From the NCBI GenBank assembly GCA_004431415.1, contig QPMI01000007.1:1-64000 (forward strand): DNA of 64,000 bases. Reading direction: 5' to 3'. Each line of letters begins with the position of its first letter. Position 1 is the stretch's first letter. The notes under the pieces are model-generated. The model had not been told where the DNA came from, did no database searches, and worked only from the letters and a program-made list of their open reading frames with translations. The position numbers and the translations under genes were made by a program. The stretch comes from Cyanophora paradoxa. Its lineage: Eukaryota; Glaucocystophyceae; Cyanophorales; Cyanophoraceae. Positions 45,370 to 56,771 of the stretch are shown one piece after another.

Positions 45370-48300
45370 CCCCTCCTCGTCCTCCTCGTCTTCCTCGCCC
45401 TCCTCGTCGTACTCGTCGTCCTCCGAGACGACGTAGACCTCCGAGGGCCCCACCCACGAGCTCGTGTTGTCCGACCACGTCACCTGGCCCTCAGGTGAGC
45501 CGGGGGGTACGACAAGAGAAAGACTTGGGCGCAGCAGCGCACGTGCAGGAGGCCGCCGTGCATGGAGACCAGCTCGCCGACCCAGCGGGACTGGAGCGCG
45601 GGGTCGAGGTGGTGGCACGTGTGCCCGTGCCGCCCCTCGCCCCCGCCCTCGCTGGACCCGCCCTCGCCCTCCCCGCTCGAGCTCGACCCTTCCTCGCCGC
45701 TCTCGCCCTCGGCCACAGCCTCGCCGCCCTTGCCGTCCGCCGCCGCCCCCCCCGCCTCCTCCTCCTCGCTCTCCTCGCCGCTGCTGCTGTCCGAGTCGTC
45801 CAGGGGGATCGGCACCGGCTCCAGCCGCACCACGACGTCCCCGAGCCTGCAGAGCTGTAAGCTCCTCTCTCTCAATCTCTCCCTCTCTCTCTACTCTCTC
45901 GCACCGGTAGGCGTAGTCGGGGTGCTCGACGATGTCGTAGACGGAGACGGTCTCCTCCTTGACCGTCGGGTCCACCGTGATCGTCCCGTCCGAGTGCGTC
46001 CGCTGCGGCCGGGCGCGTCGGCGACGGACCGCGGGCGGGCGGGAGAGGGAAAGCCGGAGGACGGGTAAGCTTAGGCTTATTATCTTCTTGCGCGTCGGCG
46101 ATGGAGGAGCAACAACAGCTCTAACAAGGAGACGACGGCGGTGGGAACAACAGCTCTGCCACGGCACGCACCATCCAGCGGATGACGGCGGTGCGCTCCG
46201 CCACGTTGACAGAGAGCACGACACCGGCACGGCGCTGCGGGGCTTTGTTTGAGACGGGGCGGAGATATGAGAGCTGGGGCCGGGGGCGCGCGGGCCTTGA
46301 GGGCGGCGGTGCGCTTGCGGGCCTCGACGACCGACTCCTCGCGCGAGAGCTCCGGCGCCTCGTCGCCCTCCCCGTGCTCCCCGTTCGCCTCCCCGTTCGC
46401 CTCCCCGCCGCCAACTGCTGCTGCTGCCGGCGCCGCCGCCGGAGCCGGAGCCGACTCCGCCGGACTCGCCTGACTCGCCGCAGCCTCCCCGGCCTCGCTG
46501 GGGGCCGGGGCCGCCTCGGCGGCGGAGAGGGCGAGGGCGGCCTGCAGGTCGCGCTGCTCCTCCTCGTCCTCGCCCTTCTCCAGCACGAACTCGTCCGGCC
46601 AGAAGTCGTGCGCCTGCGCCCAAACGATCAGACGGAGACGCGAAGGCGAGTTCGCGCGTTCGCGCGCGCGCGCGCCTGGAGGTGCGAGGCCGGGAGGAGC
46701 TTCGTGGACTCCACGTCGCGCTCCACCGAGCCGTCCTGCCACTGCACGTCCACGCTGGTGTAGACCCGCGTCACCTGCGCGCACTGCGCCAGCGGGCTGT
46801 TCTTCTTCGCCGCCCGCTTCTTCTTGGCGGGCGCCTGCTGCCGGCTCTGCCGCCGCCGCGAGACGCCGCTCGCCACCGCCGCCATGACCCGCCGCAGGCC
46901 GGCCACCGGCCCGGAGGACGAGGAGGCGGAGGCCGCCGGCGCGTCGCATCCGTCGCTGTCGGCCTCTGCGCCTGCGCGGCCGGCCGGCCGGTAAGAGGAG
47001 AGTGTAAAAGAGCGCAGGAGAGCGCCGCCGCCGCACCGTGCGCCGCCGGCTCCTTGGTCTTGCTCCGCTTGGACTGCTCGGCGTACTCCTTGATGGACTC
47101 GGGGTCCGTGACGGTGTGGTCGCCCAGCTGCCACCAGGTCGCGCAGAAGACGGACATCGGCTGCAGCACCGCAGGCTCGCAGGCCTCAGGGGGCGGGTCC
47201 GAGTCGTCCTGCCCGTTCGCCTGCCCGTTCCTCGGCGTCAGCGGAGGCGGTGGCGGCGGCGGCGGAGGCGGCGGCGCTGGGCGCGCGCACCGCAGTGATC
47301 CAATCGACGAAGACTTCGGAGACAGTGACCGAGGCGACGGTGCCCTCCAGCCGGTTGCGGAAGGTGCCCTTGAGCCAGCGCCCCTGCTGCAGCACCCGCG
47401 CGCTCGTCGCCCGCACCCGCTGCGCGGCCGTCGGTCGGTCGGCCGGTGGTCGAGCTGAGCGCGGGCGGGCGGGCGGGCGGGGGCGGGCGCGGCGGCGCGC
47501 CTGCGTGGGGAAGAACGGCGTCTGCTCGTCAAAGGCCTCGTCCAGCGGCGTCAGGACGTCCGGCGTCGCGTTCTGGATCTTGACCTGCGCCCGGCGCGCC
47601 GGCGCGCCCCGCTCGACCCGGGCGCCGCGCGGGGCGGGGCGGGGCGGGCGGGAGGGCAACGCGGCGCACCTGGTGGCCGTCGTCGAACTGGATAACGACG
47701 TCGTCGCTCACCTGAGGGCGCGCGCTCGTGGGCCGGCGGGCGGGCGGGCGGCCCGGCACCGGCGGGTCGGAGAAGGGGCGCACGCTCTCGACTCGGCCGA
47801 GCCAGAAGCCGTGGGTCACGTAGTGGCCGGGCCGGAACTGCCGGATGTGCCCGAGCTTCTCCGAGGGGACGCGGCGGCGCTTCTGCCCGCTCTGCAGGTA
47901 CTTCAGGTCGACCGCGACTTTCACGCTCGTCACCGTGCCGCTCTGGCCGCCCACGGGGTCTCCCACGCGCACTACGATGTCTCCATGCCTGCGTCTGCGT
48001 AAGTGGGGGGGCGGGGGGCCCCAGCGCCGCCCGCCCGGCGCACATGAACGACCTGCGCAACGGCGGGCGGTGAGATGCGCGGAAGCGCGGGGCGCGGCGG
48101 GCGCCAGGGCAATCCCGACGCGCGCGAGCACCTGTCCACGAGCTCCAGACTGCTTTCCGACTCCATCTTGTTGTCGACTGACTTCAGCCAGGCGACAAGC
48201 GCAGAACCCGGCGGGACCTCCTCCTGAAATGGCTGTCAGCGCACGGGAGAGGCCGTCGGCTCATTCAAGTACCTCATAGTCGTCCTCGTCGTCCTCGGGC

Positions 48301-48526
48301 TCATCCGTGGACGTCTGAGGAGGAGCCCGACCGTGAGCGCCGCAAAGCCCGTCGCGCGCGGCGGCGCACCCGTGCCACAACGCCGATCTGCTGCGGCTTG
48401 TTCCGGAGCTGCACCACGTCGTCGTGTAGGAACTGCGCGAACTGGTCAGCGCGGCGGCGCGTTGAAGAAGAGGCAACAGCTCCCTGCGCGTTGCTCTCGC
48501 ACCTTCTGCACGTGGCGCTCTCCCAT
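42562..48526 (-). CDS. UBE2O: UBE2O-like E2/E3 hybrid ubiquitin-conjugating enzyme
   Basis: UBE2O is a large E2 that also selects substrates. ATG at 48526 reads MGERHVQK, then FLHDDVVQLRNKPQQIGVV. N-terminal SH3-like conserved regions follow on separate exons: VPPGSALVAWLKSVDNKM, GDIVVRVGDPVGGQSGTVTS with RPGHYVTHGFWLGRVESV, VVIQFDDGHQ, SVDVQWQDGSVERDVESTKL, and VTWSDNTSSWVGPSEVYVVS. Asp/Glu tracts (45310-45430, 45650-45790) and a Pro/Gly-rich spacer follow. The UBC domain begins IFVRAYEDNTALLSALVVG, then VFVFDVTLPPDYPQSPPKL, NVGERINPNL and KVCLSLLGTWDG (catalytic Cys, about 43436). LQGLVLNEHPYYNEAG, YESQMGTQEGASNSRSY, NAYLLSLRTMITNLRAPPAP and LIRAHFASRARLVLDRCRAL complete it. UBC introns carry GTACCCC on the coding strand. 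A frame slip near 42740 leaves the stop at 42562 tentative. Confidence 0.88.
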
Positions 48527-48619
48527 TGCGGTAGAGCGACGACCTCGACCCAACTCGCCGTACCCGCACCCTGAACAGCGTACCCGGCCGGCGAGTTCAA
48601 GTCTGCGGCCAGCAGGCAC
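48527..48619. promoter_or_regulatory. 93-bp divergent start region, UBE2O / CaMK
   Basis: The UBE2O start (minus, 48526) and the CaMK start (plus, 48620) face away from each other across 93 bp. Both starts are followed by a short first exon and an intron. A shared bidirectional promoter is inferred from the spacing; no TATA box is seen. Confidence 0.5.
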
Positions 48620-50302
48620 GATGGCGAAGATAAAGAACTCCGGTGAGGGTCTCCTCGCTTATCCCAGCAGCCCGCGCGCCATCCCCAGCGTTCCGGCATA
48701 TCCCTTGAGCGCTCCCTAAAATACGTGTGGCTAAGCCCTGGCTCCCGCATAGGCGCTCTGAACTCGCAGACACCTCTCGTAGCCCGTGCTCTTTCGAGTG
48801 ACGCCGCGTGACCTCCGTGGTCTGCAGACATTCTGAAGGACTACGACCTGGGAAAGACTCTCGGCTCGGGCTCCTTTGCGACAGTGAAGGTCGGCACGAA
48901 CAAGGTACGCAACTCGAGGCTGGGCCTTGCTCTCGCGCAACGCCTCATCACATGAGCTAATCTTTGGCGACCGCCGTAGACCACGAAGGAGAAGTTTGCT
49001 ATCAAGATCATCGAGAAGGAAAACTGCCAGGACGATTCCATCCTCAATGAGATCGAGATCCTGCAGCGGGTCAGTGGCGCCAGCTTCAGCTTTTGCAATC
49101 CGCGAACGCCCCTCCAGATATCGCACCCGAACGTGGTGGCGCTCTACGAGGCTTATCAGACGCCCAAGCGGTTGTATCTAGTAATGGAGCTGTGCGCTAT
49201 TTGCGCCTCCCTTTAGTTCTACGCGCTTCGTTTTGATCTGCCGAACTACAGGGTCACGGGCGGCGAACTATACGACAGGATTGTTGCGAGAGGAAACTAC
49301 ACAGAAAAAGACGCAGCGACGCTCATCGCGACGGTGCTTGCGCGCTGTGCGGCCGAGACGAACACATGCCGGGTCCTCATTAGCCATCCTCCTTCCGCCT
49401 GCCGCAGATCGTGAAGGCCATCGCCTACTTGCACGACAATGGCGTCGTGCACCGAGACCTAAAGCCCGAAAACCTGCTGTACGCTTCTGAGGCTTCGGAT
49501 GCGGAGATCAAGATCACAGGCGCGCCGGCGCCGCGCCGCCCGCACGTCATCTGCGCGGTCGCCCTCTTACGCGGGGCGGCAGACTTCGGCCTGTCGAAGG
49601 TTCTTAACCACGACAAGTCGATGACGACCCTCTGCGGTTCTCCCCTCTACGTCGGTCCGTCTCATGCGCTGGCGCCCCATGCCGAGCGCCGCGCTCAACC
49701 GCCCCGCAGCACCCGAGATTCTCTCGAACAAGGGCTACGACAAGGCAGTGGACATGTGGTCGATTGGCGTCCTCCTGTACATTCTGTGCGGCCGCTTTCT
49801 TTCCTTTTCGGGTCCCTTTCGCACCGATCCGTTACGCCCGCGGCAGGCTCTGCGGTTTCCCGCCGTTCTACAGCGAGAGTGAGCCTGTACTCTTCAAGCA
49901 GATCATGAAGGGCCAGTTCGACTTCCCTGACCCGGAGTGGACGGACATCAGCCCCGCCGGTGCGGACTCGCAGGGTTGCGGAGCGGCGCGGCGACGCGGC
50001 GCCCTGACCGCCCTGCGCCCCGGCAGCCAAGGAGCTCGTCACCAAGCTTCTGGACGTGAACCCAAAGACCCGCCTCACCGCCGCCCAGGCCCTCAAGCAC
50101 CCCTGGATCGCCGTGCGCCGCGCCGCGCCGCGCAGCCGCCTGCGAGGGTGCGGGCGCTGAACGCGGGGCGGGGGCGCAGACGGAGGACGGCGCGTCGGGG
50201 AGGTCCCTGCAGGACACCATCAAGGCCCTCAAGATCTTCAACGCGAAGCACAAGTTCAAGGCGCGCGCGCCGGCGGGCGGGTCCGGCGCCGCCGCGCTCT
50301 GA
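48620..50302 (+). CDS. CaMK-type serine/threonine protein kinase
   Basis: The ATG at 48620 opens a tiny exon, MAKIKNS, joined to [20 protein letters not shown] (Gly-rich loop). Then [11 protein letters not shown] (catalytic Lys, about 49005), [73 protein letters not shown] (catalytic loop 49450-49473), DFGLSKVLN (DFG at 49582), and [31 protein letters not shown]. The last exons carry [47 protein letters not shown], then [19 protein letters not shown], which resembles a CaMK autoinhibitory or calmodulin-binding helix. It ends [11 protein letters not shown] at 50300-50302. No EF hands follow, so it is a CaMK1/DAPK-like kinase rather than a CDPK. Confidence 0.92.
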
Positions 50303-51201
50303 CGCGGGGGGCGAGCAGGTGGCGGCCAAGGGTATCATCGCCGCCGGCAAGCTCGCGGCGCTGCGCGTGTACGCCCCCCCCCCCCCCCCCCCGCCCTTGC
50401 CCCTCCCTCGCGGAGCCCGCTCGCTCGCTCGCTCACCCCCCGCGCCCCTCAGTGGCGGGAAGTCCCCGGCAGAAGGGTGAGGGCCGATGCGCTCTTCCCG
50501 TGTGCTCTTCCAGTGCGCTGACGGCGGCGCCACCGCAGGAGCTCGTGATAGCGCACAGCGCGGGTCCACATCCCAGGCGCCGATCAGGGCCGGGGGGCCT
50601 CGCCGCCCCCCACGCCGGCTGGCGCACAGACGGGGTGTGCGATCGGGTAGCGTAGGCTGCAGTGAAACCAAACCACTGATTCCCTGTCCTCGGTTTCGGC
50701 AACGAGATCTAGAGCTTGTGCGCAGACGTGTCTCTACGACTCACTAGGCGCCATCGGTCGCCCTGGGCAAGCGCTAGCCCTGGCGCCCACGGCACGCGGC
50801 GCTCAGCGGCTAGAGGAATAGCCCATGCAGCTGCAGCCTGCAGGCTGCAGCGATGCAGCGCTGCCACAGCAGCGCGAAGTCACTTTGCACAGCACAGCGC
50901 TAGCGCTAGCCCGGCACGCCGCGCTCAGCGCAACCAGGTAAAGAAATAGCGCTAGCCCATGCAGCTGCAGCGCTGGCGTCGCTTGCAGACTCACGTCCGC
51001 GAGCTCGAGTTGCACTTACAGGCACGCGCGGTCGTGACAATGGAAAGTTGCACCGCCCATTCACAGTCGATCCGGGTACAATAAAACATCGGCGCTTCCC
51101 TGCGGTCCTCTCGGCAGCAGCGGGCTTTCGCAATCGCGGCGTTCTCTTGGCGGGCACAACGCTCCGCAACGTTCCCGACGGGCTTAGTCCCGGACGGCGC
51201 C
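50303..51201. other. Intergenic, CaMK to Mei2-like; local duplication
   Basis: A 23-bp C run lies at about 50371-50393. Positions 50770-50845 and 50903-50975 are imperfect direct copies: GCGCTAGCCC ... GCGCTCAGCG ... AATAGC ... CCCATGCAGCTGCAG, in that order in both. No gene is supported. The last 100 bp before 51202 would be the 5' UTR of the Mei2-like gene. Confidence 0.5.
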
Positions 51202-53850
51202 ATGGTGAGAGCACGCGTGCAATTCTTCCGGGCCCTCCTGAGCCTTCGGGCGCTCGGGCGCAGGCGCAAGCCTTTGGCATGATGACATCGGTTGGGATGC
51301 CTGACCCTCGGCTCCTTCCCGTGGACCCGAACTCGGTTGGGCCAACCGAGGTCTCGGGACCCTTGTCGCAGGTCCGCCACGCCGCCGCCGGGCCCGTTCC
51401 CGGGCCCTTTCTTTGATACAATATCACCAACGCCTATCTCTATCGCTTTACCTTCAGGAGTTTCCCGGCGAGCGTGACACGCTGTTCGCGGCCCAGCGAA
51501 CAGTACGTTTCGGCCACCAGCAGCGGAGTTATTCTGTGCCGACGCAGCTCGCGGATACTTCTACGGAGCGAAGAAACGCACTGGTGAAGGCCCCCGGCCG
51601 TGTCGTCGCGGGCGCGCTACTAATGCACGCCTTAGGACGCCGCTGGTCTCTCCTGCCCGCAGTCGCCGATGGGACTGCTGCCAGGCCGGCAGATGTCAGA
51701 TTCTAGCATAACCAGCATTGATAGTTATCCAAGCACCTTCTCCATCGGTTCGGCCGCTTTGGACATTGGCGGCAGCCTCAGGTCTTTGTCGCGGGTCTCA
51801 TCTGGTGAGCAACGCTACATTCTTGCATCTTAATCGTGGTGGAACTGATTTTATCCCTCTAAAAAGCAGGCGACGAGTTAAACAGGACGGTTGGCGGCTC
51901 TCCGAGCCAAGCAACCGTGTTTCCAGCACAGTCACTTCATATGCAGGGCTTGTTTGGGTGAGCGTGTTTCTTTGTGTTGTTTACTGCCTCTTGCGGTGTT
52001 CTAACGCACTGACCCGCAGGATAAATGATAAGGCCGAATATACAATGCGGCGCCCCTATGCGGGATTCCCGCCTCGGCCGGGCCCGCTCGGAGCATCCAG
52101 TATGAGGAGAACTCGATCACGCGGTACGCATGCTAAACTCTCGTTGCCGGCTGCGCGCCGTAACGTCCGCCGCAGTGAGCCTGTACGACGCCATCAACGA
52201 GGATCCATCTAGCCTGTCCGAGGACCGCGAATCAGACGGGCGCCAGGTCGAAGACGTGGAGTCTGAGCAGGAATCTGGCTTCTTCGGGGGTCCGCTTTCT
52301 GCTCTGCAATCGCCCCGAGATCCACTTATGCCGCCGCCAGACATGGAGAGCGTGAACCAGCCGCTGGAGGAGCCGACGCCGTCGGACCTGCCGCGGAGAT
52401 CGTCGGAGGAATCTTCTCAGTCGGATGTCATGGGCGAGCCTGCAGGAATAAGTATGGCGGCGGCGGCGGCAGCGGCGGCGGCGGAGCAGAACTTGGGCGT
52501 TGAGCCCAGCAGAACTCTGTTCGTTTGGGGCGTGGTTGGATCGAACATGGACGAGATCCGGACGATGTTCGAGGTGCTGACGATCACCGCCTTTTCTTTC
52601 CTTTTCCGTTCTCACGCCCGCGCCAGCAATTCGGCCCGCTGCGGACTTTCTACGCGGCAAGCAAGCACAGGGGATTCGTGATGCTCACGTACAACGACGT
52701 GCGGCACGCGACGGCGGCGAAGCGCGCGCTGCACCTCCAGCCGGGGGCGGGCAGCCCGCGGCTGTCCGTGCACTACGCCGTCTCTCCGAGCGGAGCGCGG
52801 GACGCGATGTCGCAAGGAGACGTTGGCATCTCCGGCCTCGGCTTCGATTCTGGCCCGTCGGCCGGTGCGCTGCGCTGCGCCCCGTCCGCCCGCTCTCCGT
52901 CCGCAGGCCTTCTCACCCGCGGCGCACGCGCAGGCGCACCGCCGGCGCGGAAGATGTTCGCGTCGGGCGTGCCGTCGCTGGAGCCGGTGTCAGAGACGGG
53001 GATGCTGGCCTCGACGTTCGGGCGCGTCCCGAGCATGTTCAGCGAACGCTCGGCGCCCGTCGACATGCTGCGCCCGCCGCCGGCGGACTCGGGCATGCGC
53101 GGCCCGCAGCTTTCCTCGTCCGCGCCGGCGTCGGTGCTGCAGCCGTCGGCGTTCACGCGCTCGCCCCGCCTGGATGCCGTCCCGAGCACGGGCTCGATAC
53201 CGGACCTGCACGCGCTCTCGAGCAAGCTGGAGGAGACCCCGCGAACGGCGGTCCTCGGGCTCCCGCGCATGGGCAGCGCCGGCGACCTCTCCGCGCTGGA
53301 CGGCATGTGGACCCCGAGCGCCGCTGAGTCCTCGTCCATGCGGCGCGGCGCGCCCGGCGAGGCCTCCGGGCAGTCCTCGTCCTCGTCGCCGACGCCCGCC
53401 GCGGCGCCGGCGACCTCGGCCTACGGCCAGGGCCGCTCCGCCGGCTCGATCATGCACACGAGCCTCTCCGAGCCCTCGCTCATGACCATGGGCGCGCCGC
53501 CGGCCTCGGTGCGCCTCCCCCGCCTCGGTTCGCAAACGGGGCACCGGCTGACCCCTGCGGCAGCGGATGGCGGGCGGGCAGGGCGGCATGGGACCGCCGC
53601 CGCCGGTGCCGGCGGGCGGCCGGATGCAGCAGGGGATGGGCGGGCAGGTGCCGTCGGCGGCGGTGCTGCAGCAGATGCAGGCGCAGGCGCGGGCGGCGGC
53701 GGCGGCCACGATCCAGGCGGCGAACATCGAGCTTGCGGCGCAGAAGGTCGCGGCGCAGCAGGCGGCGGCGCAGCAGGCGGCGCAGCAGGCGGCTCAGCAG
53801 CAGGCGAACCTCGAGTTCGAGCTCGCCAGCTACGGCGACTACGGCCACCA

Positions 53851-53881
<31 letters not shown>

Positions 53882-55582
53882 GCCGGCGGCGTTGCGGGGC
53901 TCACGCCCGCCGCGGCGGCGGCCGGCATGCTCGGGCTCTACGGGGATACCGCGGCGGCAGCCCGCTCGGGCTCGGCATGGGCGGGAGCCCGGCGGTCTCC
54001 CCGCTGGCGCTCGCTCAGGCGGCGGCGGCGGCGGCGGCCGGCGCGGGCGGCATGGCGCGCGGGCCCGGCGGAATGCGCAGCTCGCTCTCCATGAGCCACC
54101 TGCCCTCGGCCATGTACCAGGACCACTACCGGCGCTCGCCGTCGGACACGGCGCTCAACACCCTCGCGACCTCCTCCGTCGCCGCCGCCGTCGCAGCCGC
54201 CACCAAGGCCACCTCGGGCGCCGGCATGGGCGGGCCGGGGCCCCTCACCGGCTCGCTGGCCGGCCGCGTGCCCAAGCCCGCGTCGGCCTCCCCCGGCGCC
54301 GCACGGAGCGGCTCGGGCTCAGCGGGCGGCGCGGCGGCGGCGGGGCAGAACCCGCACCACAAGAAGCGGGCGGTTTCAGACGCCGAGGACCGAGCGGTCT
54401 TCGAGATCGACATCGAGAAGATCCGGGCCGGCCACGAGCGCCGCACGACCGTCATGGTCAAGAACATCCCGAACAAGTACAGCCAGAAGGTCCGAGCGCC
54501 CTTCATCCATCCCTGCCGGACTCGTTTCCTGATCGCCGGCGCCTCAGATGCTGCTGGCGGCGGTGGACGAGAAGCACAAGGGCCAGTACGACTTCTTCTA
54601 CCTCCCGATCGACTTCAAGAACAAGTGCAACGTCGGCTACGCCTTCATCAACTTCATCTACCCCGCCAGCATCGTCGACTTCATGATCAACTTCAACGCG
54701 AAGAAGTGGGACAAGTTCAACTCGGAGAAGGTCTGCTCCATCACCTTCGCCCGCATCCAGGGCAAGGTCGGCCCGCCCCGCCCCGCTCTGCTCGCCGGCG
54801 CCGCGGCCGCTCACGCGCGCGCGCTCCCTCCCTCGCTGCAGACGAACCTCATCCAGCACTTCCAGAACAGCTCGCTGATGTGCGAGGACAAGAAGTGCCG
54901 GCCGATCATCTTCCACTCGGACGGGCCGCTGCAGGGCGAGCAGGAGCCGTTCCCCGTCGGCAACAACATCCGCCGGCGCATGAAGTCTGAGGACGGCGGG
55001 CAGCCGGCCCCCGGGCCAGCCCCCGGCCTCGGCCTCGGGCGCGCGGCGGAGCGCTACAAGGGGCGCGCCCCCGGCGGGGCCTCCTCCATGGACTCGCTCT
55101 CCTCCATCGACCGCCCCTCCATCGACGCCGTCCGCCGCCGCGACGCCAGCGGCGGCCCGGGGCCCCGCGACGGCTCCTCGGTCGCCGCCGCCGCGGCCGC
55201 GGCCGCCGCGGCCGCCGCCGCCGCGATGGACCCGAACGGGATGCTCTCGCAGCTGCACCCGACGGCGGCGGCGCTCATGATGGCGCAGGCGCAGGCGCAG
55301 GCGCAGCACGCCCAGGCGCAGGCGCAGGCGCAGGCGGCGGCGAGCCTGGCGAACCTCGCCGGCCTGCAGCGGGGCGGGCAGGCCCTCGGACACGGTCATG
55401 GGCACGGGCACGGCCACGGGCACGGGGACCTGGCCGCGGCGATGCAGCAGATGCTCGGGGGGGGCCCGATGCTGGGCGGGGGCCCCTCGCTCGGCGCCCT
55501 CAGCCTCCGCGGGCCCATCGACCCCGCCGCCCTCTTGAGCTTCAGCCAGCTCCAGCTCGGCCGCGACGCCGCAGCCGTCTAG
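51202..55582 (+). CDS. Mei2-like RNA-binding protein
   Basis: Mei2-like proteins bind RNA through a distinctive C-terminal RRM and act in meiosis or development in fungi and plants. The ATG at 51202 is followed at once by an intron (ATG|GTGAGAG to GGGCGCAG), giving M|AQAFGMMTSVGMPDPRLLP. Ser-rich exons follow (SPMGLLPGRQMSDSSITSID; SLYDAINEDPSSLSEDRESD). RRM1 is SRTLFVWGVVGSNMDEIRTM joined to FGPLRTFYAASKHRGFVML. The middle is Ala/Gln-rich (VLQQMQAQARAAAAATIQAA). The Mei2 RRM (54436-54930) contains TTVMVKNIPNKYSQK, QYDFFYLPIDFKNKCNVGYA, FINFIYPASIVDFM, FNAKKWDKFNSEKVCSITFA, and IQGKTNLIQHFQNSSLMCED across one intron. The Ala/Gln and His-Gly tail ends at TAG 55580-55582. Frame slips occur near 53550 and 53950 in the low-complexity part. 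Confidence 0.92.
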
Positions 55583-56771
55583 CCGCCCGCCCCGGCCTTC
55601 TTGCCTTCCGCTTCTTTCGCTCAGCTGCTTCCTTTTTAACAGTCAGTTTGTCCCATATTACGACAAGTCGCACTAAAGCTTAATAATGACAGTTCCCTTT
55701 CTTCTCAGCTTTGCACAGACCTTTGGTACCCCCGTCTTTCTCTCCCCTCGGTTGTAAATCCTACCTTTTGTCCACACACACCTTCCGCGTCCCGCAGCTG
55801 TTCACTACCTTTCGATTAGTCACTTTCAGAACGCGGGACATTAGAGGGTGTAGGTGGGTCCAGTCAGGCCGCAAGCCATGTCCGAACGCTTGAGAGTCTG
55901 CGCGATGTGTTTTTTTCCCAGTTGCCTGATGCCCTGTACAATAATCAAAACAGTTATCTCTGAGCCTAGATCCGCAGCTAGTCGTTTTCAGGAGTTTGTA
56001 CACTTATCCCAGTGACCTTGCAGTTCCTCTGTTCAATTTCTTAGTACAGGTTGTGCTTCCAGAGCGGGCTGGGGGGTGCACGTGAGACCAGGCAGGACTA
56101 GCACTCATGATCAGAAGGGGACGTACAGCAGCTGGGCGGCCGGAGGGGACGTTGACGCGGGCCACGTGGCCCGGCTTATAGCTTAAGTTGTTTAACGTAC
56201 GCGTCGACGTCGACTCGCCGATCATCATCGGATTAATTAAGTAATTATAATTATAAGCTTCTCCGGCCGGCGGCCCACCGCCGCCCCTCGCGCCCCCGCG
56301 GCCTCCAGCTCCGAGACTCTCAATTGCCAAGGCCTCGGAGTCCGACGGTCTCGCAATTGCAATCCAGCCGCGTCATCAAAACATTGCATTTGCTTGGCAA
56401 ATGGTGCAACATGTTCGTCAAAAACATTCAATGATTCCCGCACATGCCGCAGTGCGCATGCACAGACTACAGCTGTGCATACGTACCGACGTCTAAATCA
56501 GAAGTTGACTGCATAATGAAAGAACAGCCAAACCGTGGAACAAAAATTCATAACTGTATAGCTTGAAAACGAGACAGTCGACGTCCGATCGGAACTTCGG
56601 AAGGCCGATCTTGAGACACAGCCGCTGAGCTAGCGCTAGCGCTGCCACTTCATGATCAAATTATATATTTAAAGAAAGTACTAGTACCGTTGAAATCAAC
56701 TATATAGATTGTCAGGATCTATCTTGGTGGATCTAGACTACGAAAAGAACGTCGTGATTGTGCCACGGTGA
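55583..56771. other. Intergenic between convergent genes, low GC
   Basis: About 1.2 kb between the Mei2-like stop (+) and the subtilase stop (-). It is clearly less GC-rich than average. It contains GCGTCGACGTCGACTCGCC at 56200, AATTAATTAAGTAATTATAATTATAA near 56230-56255, and AGCTAGCGCTAGCGCT near 56627. No gene is supported. Confidence 0.5.
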
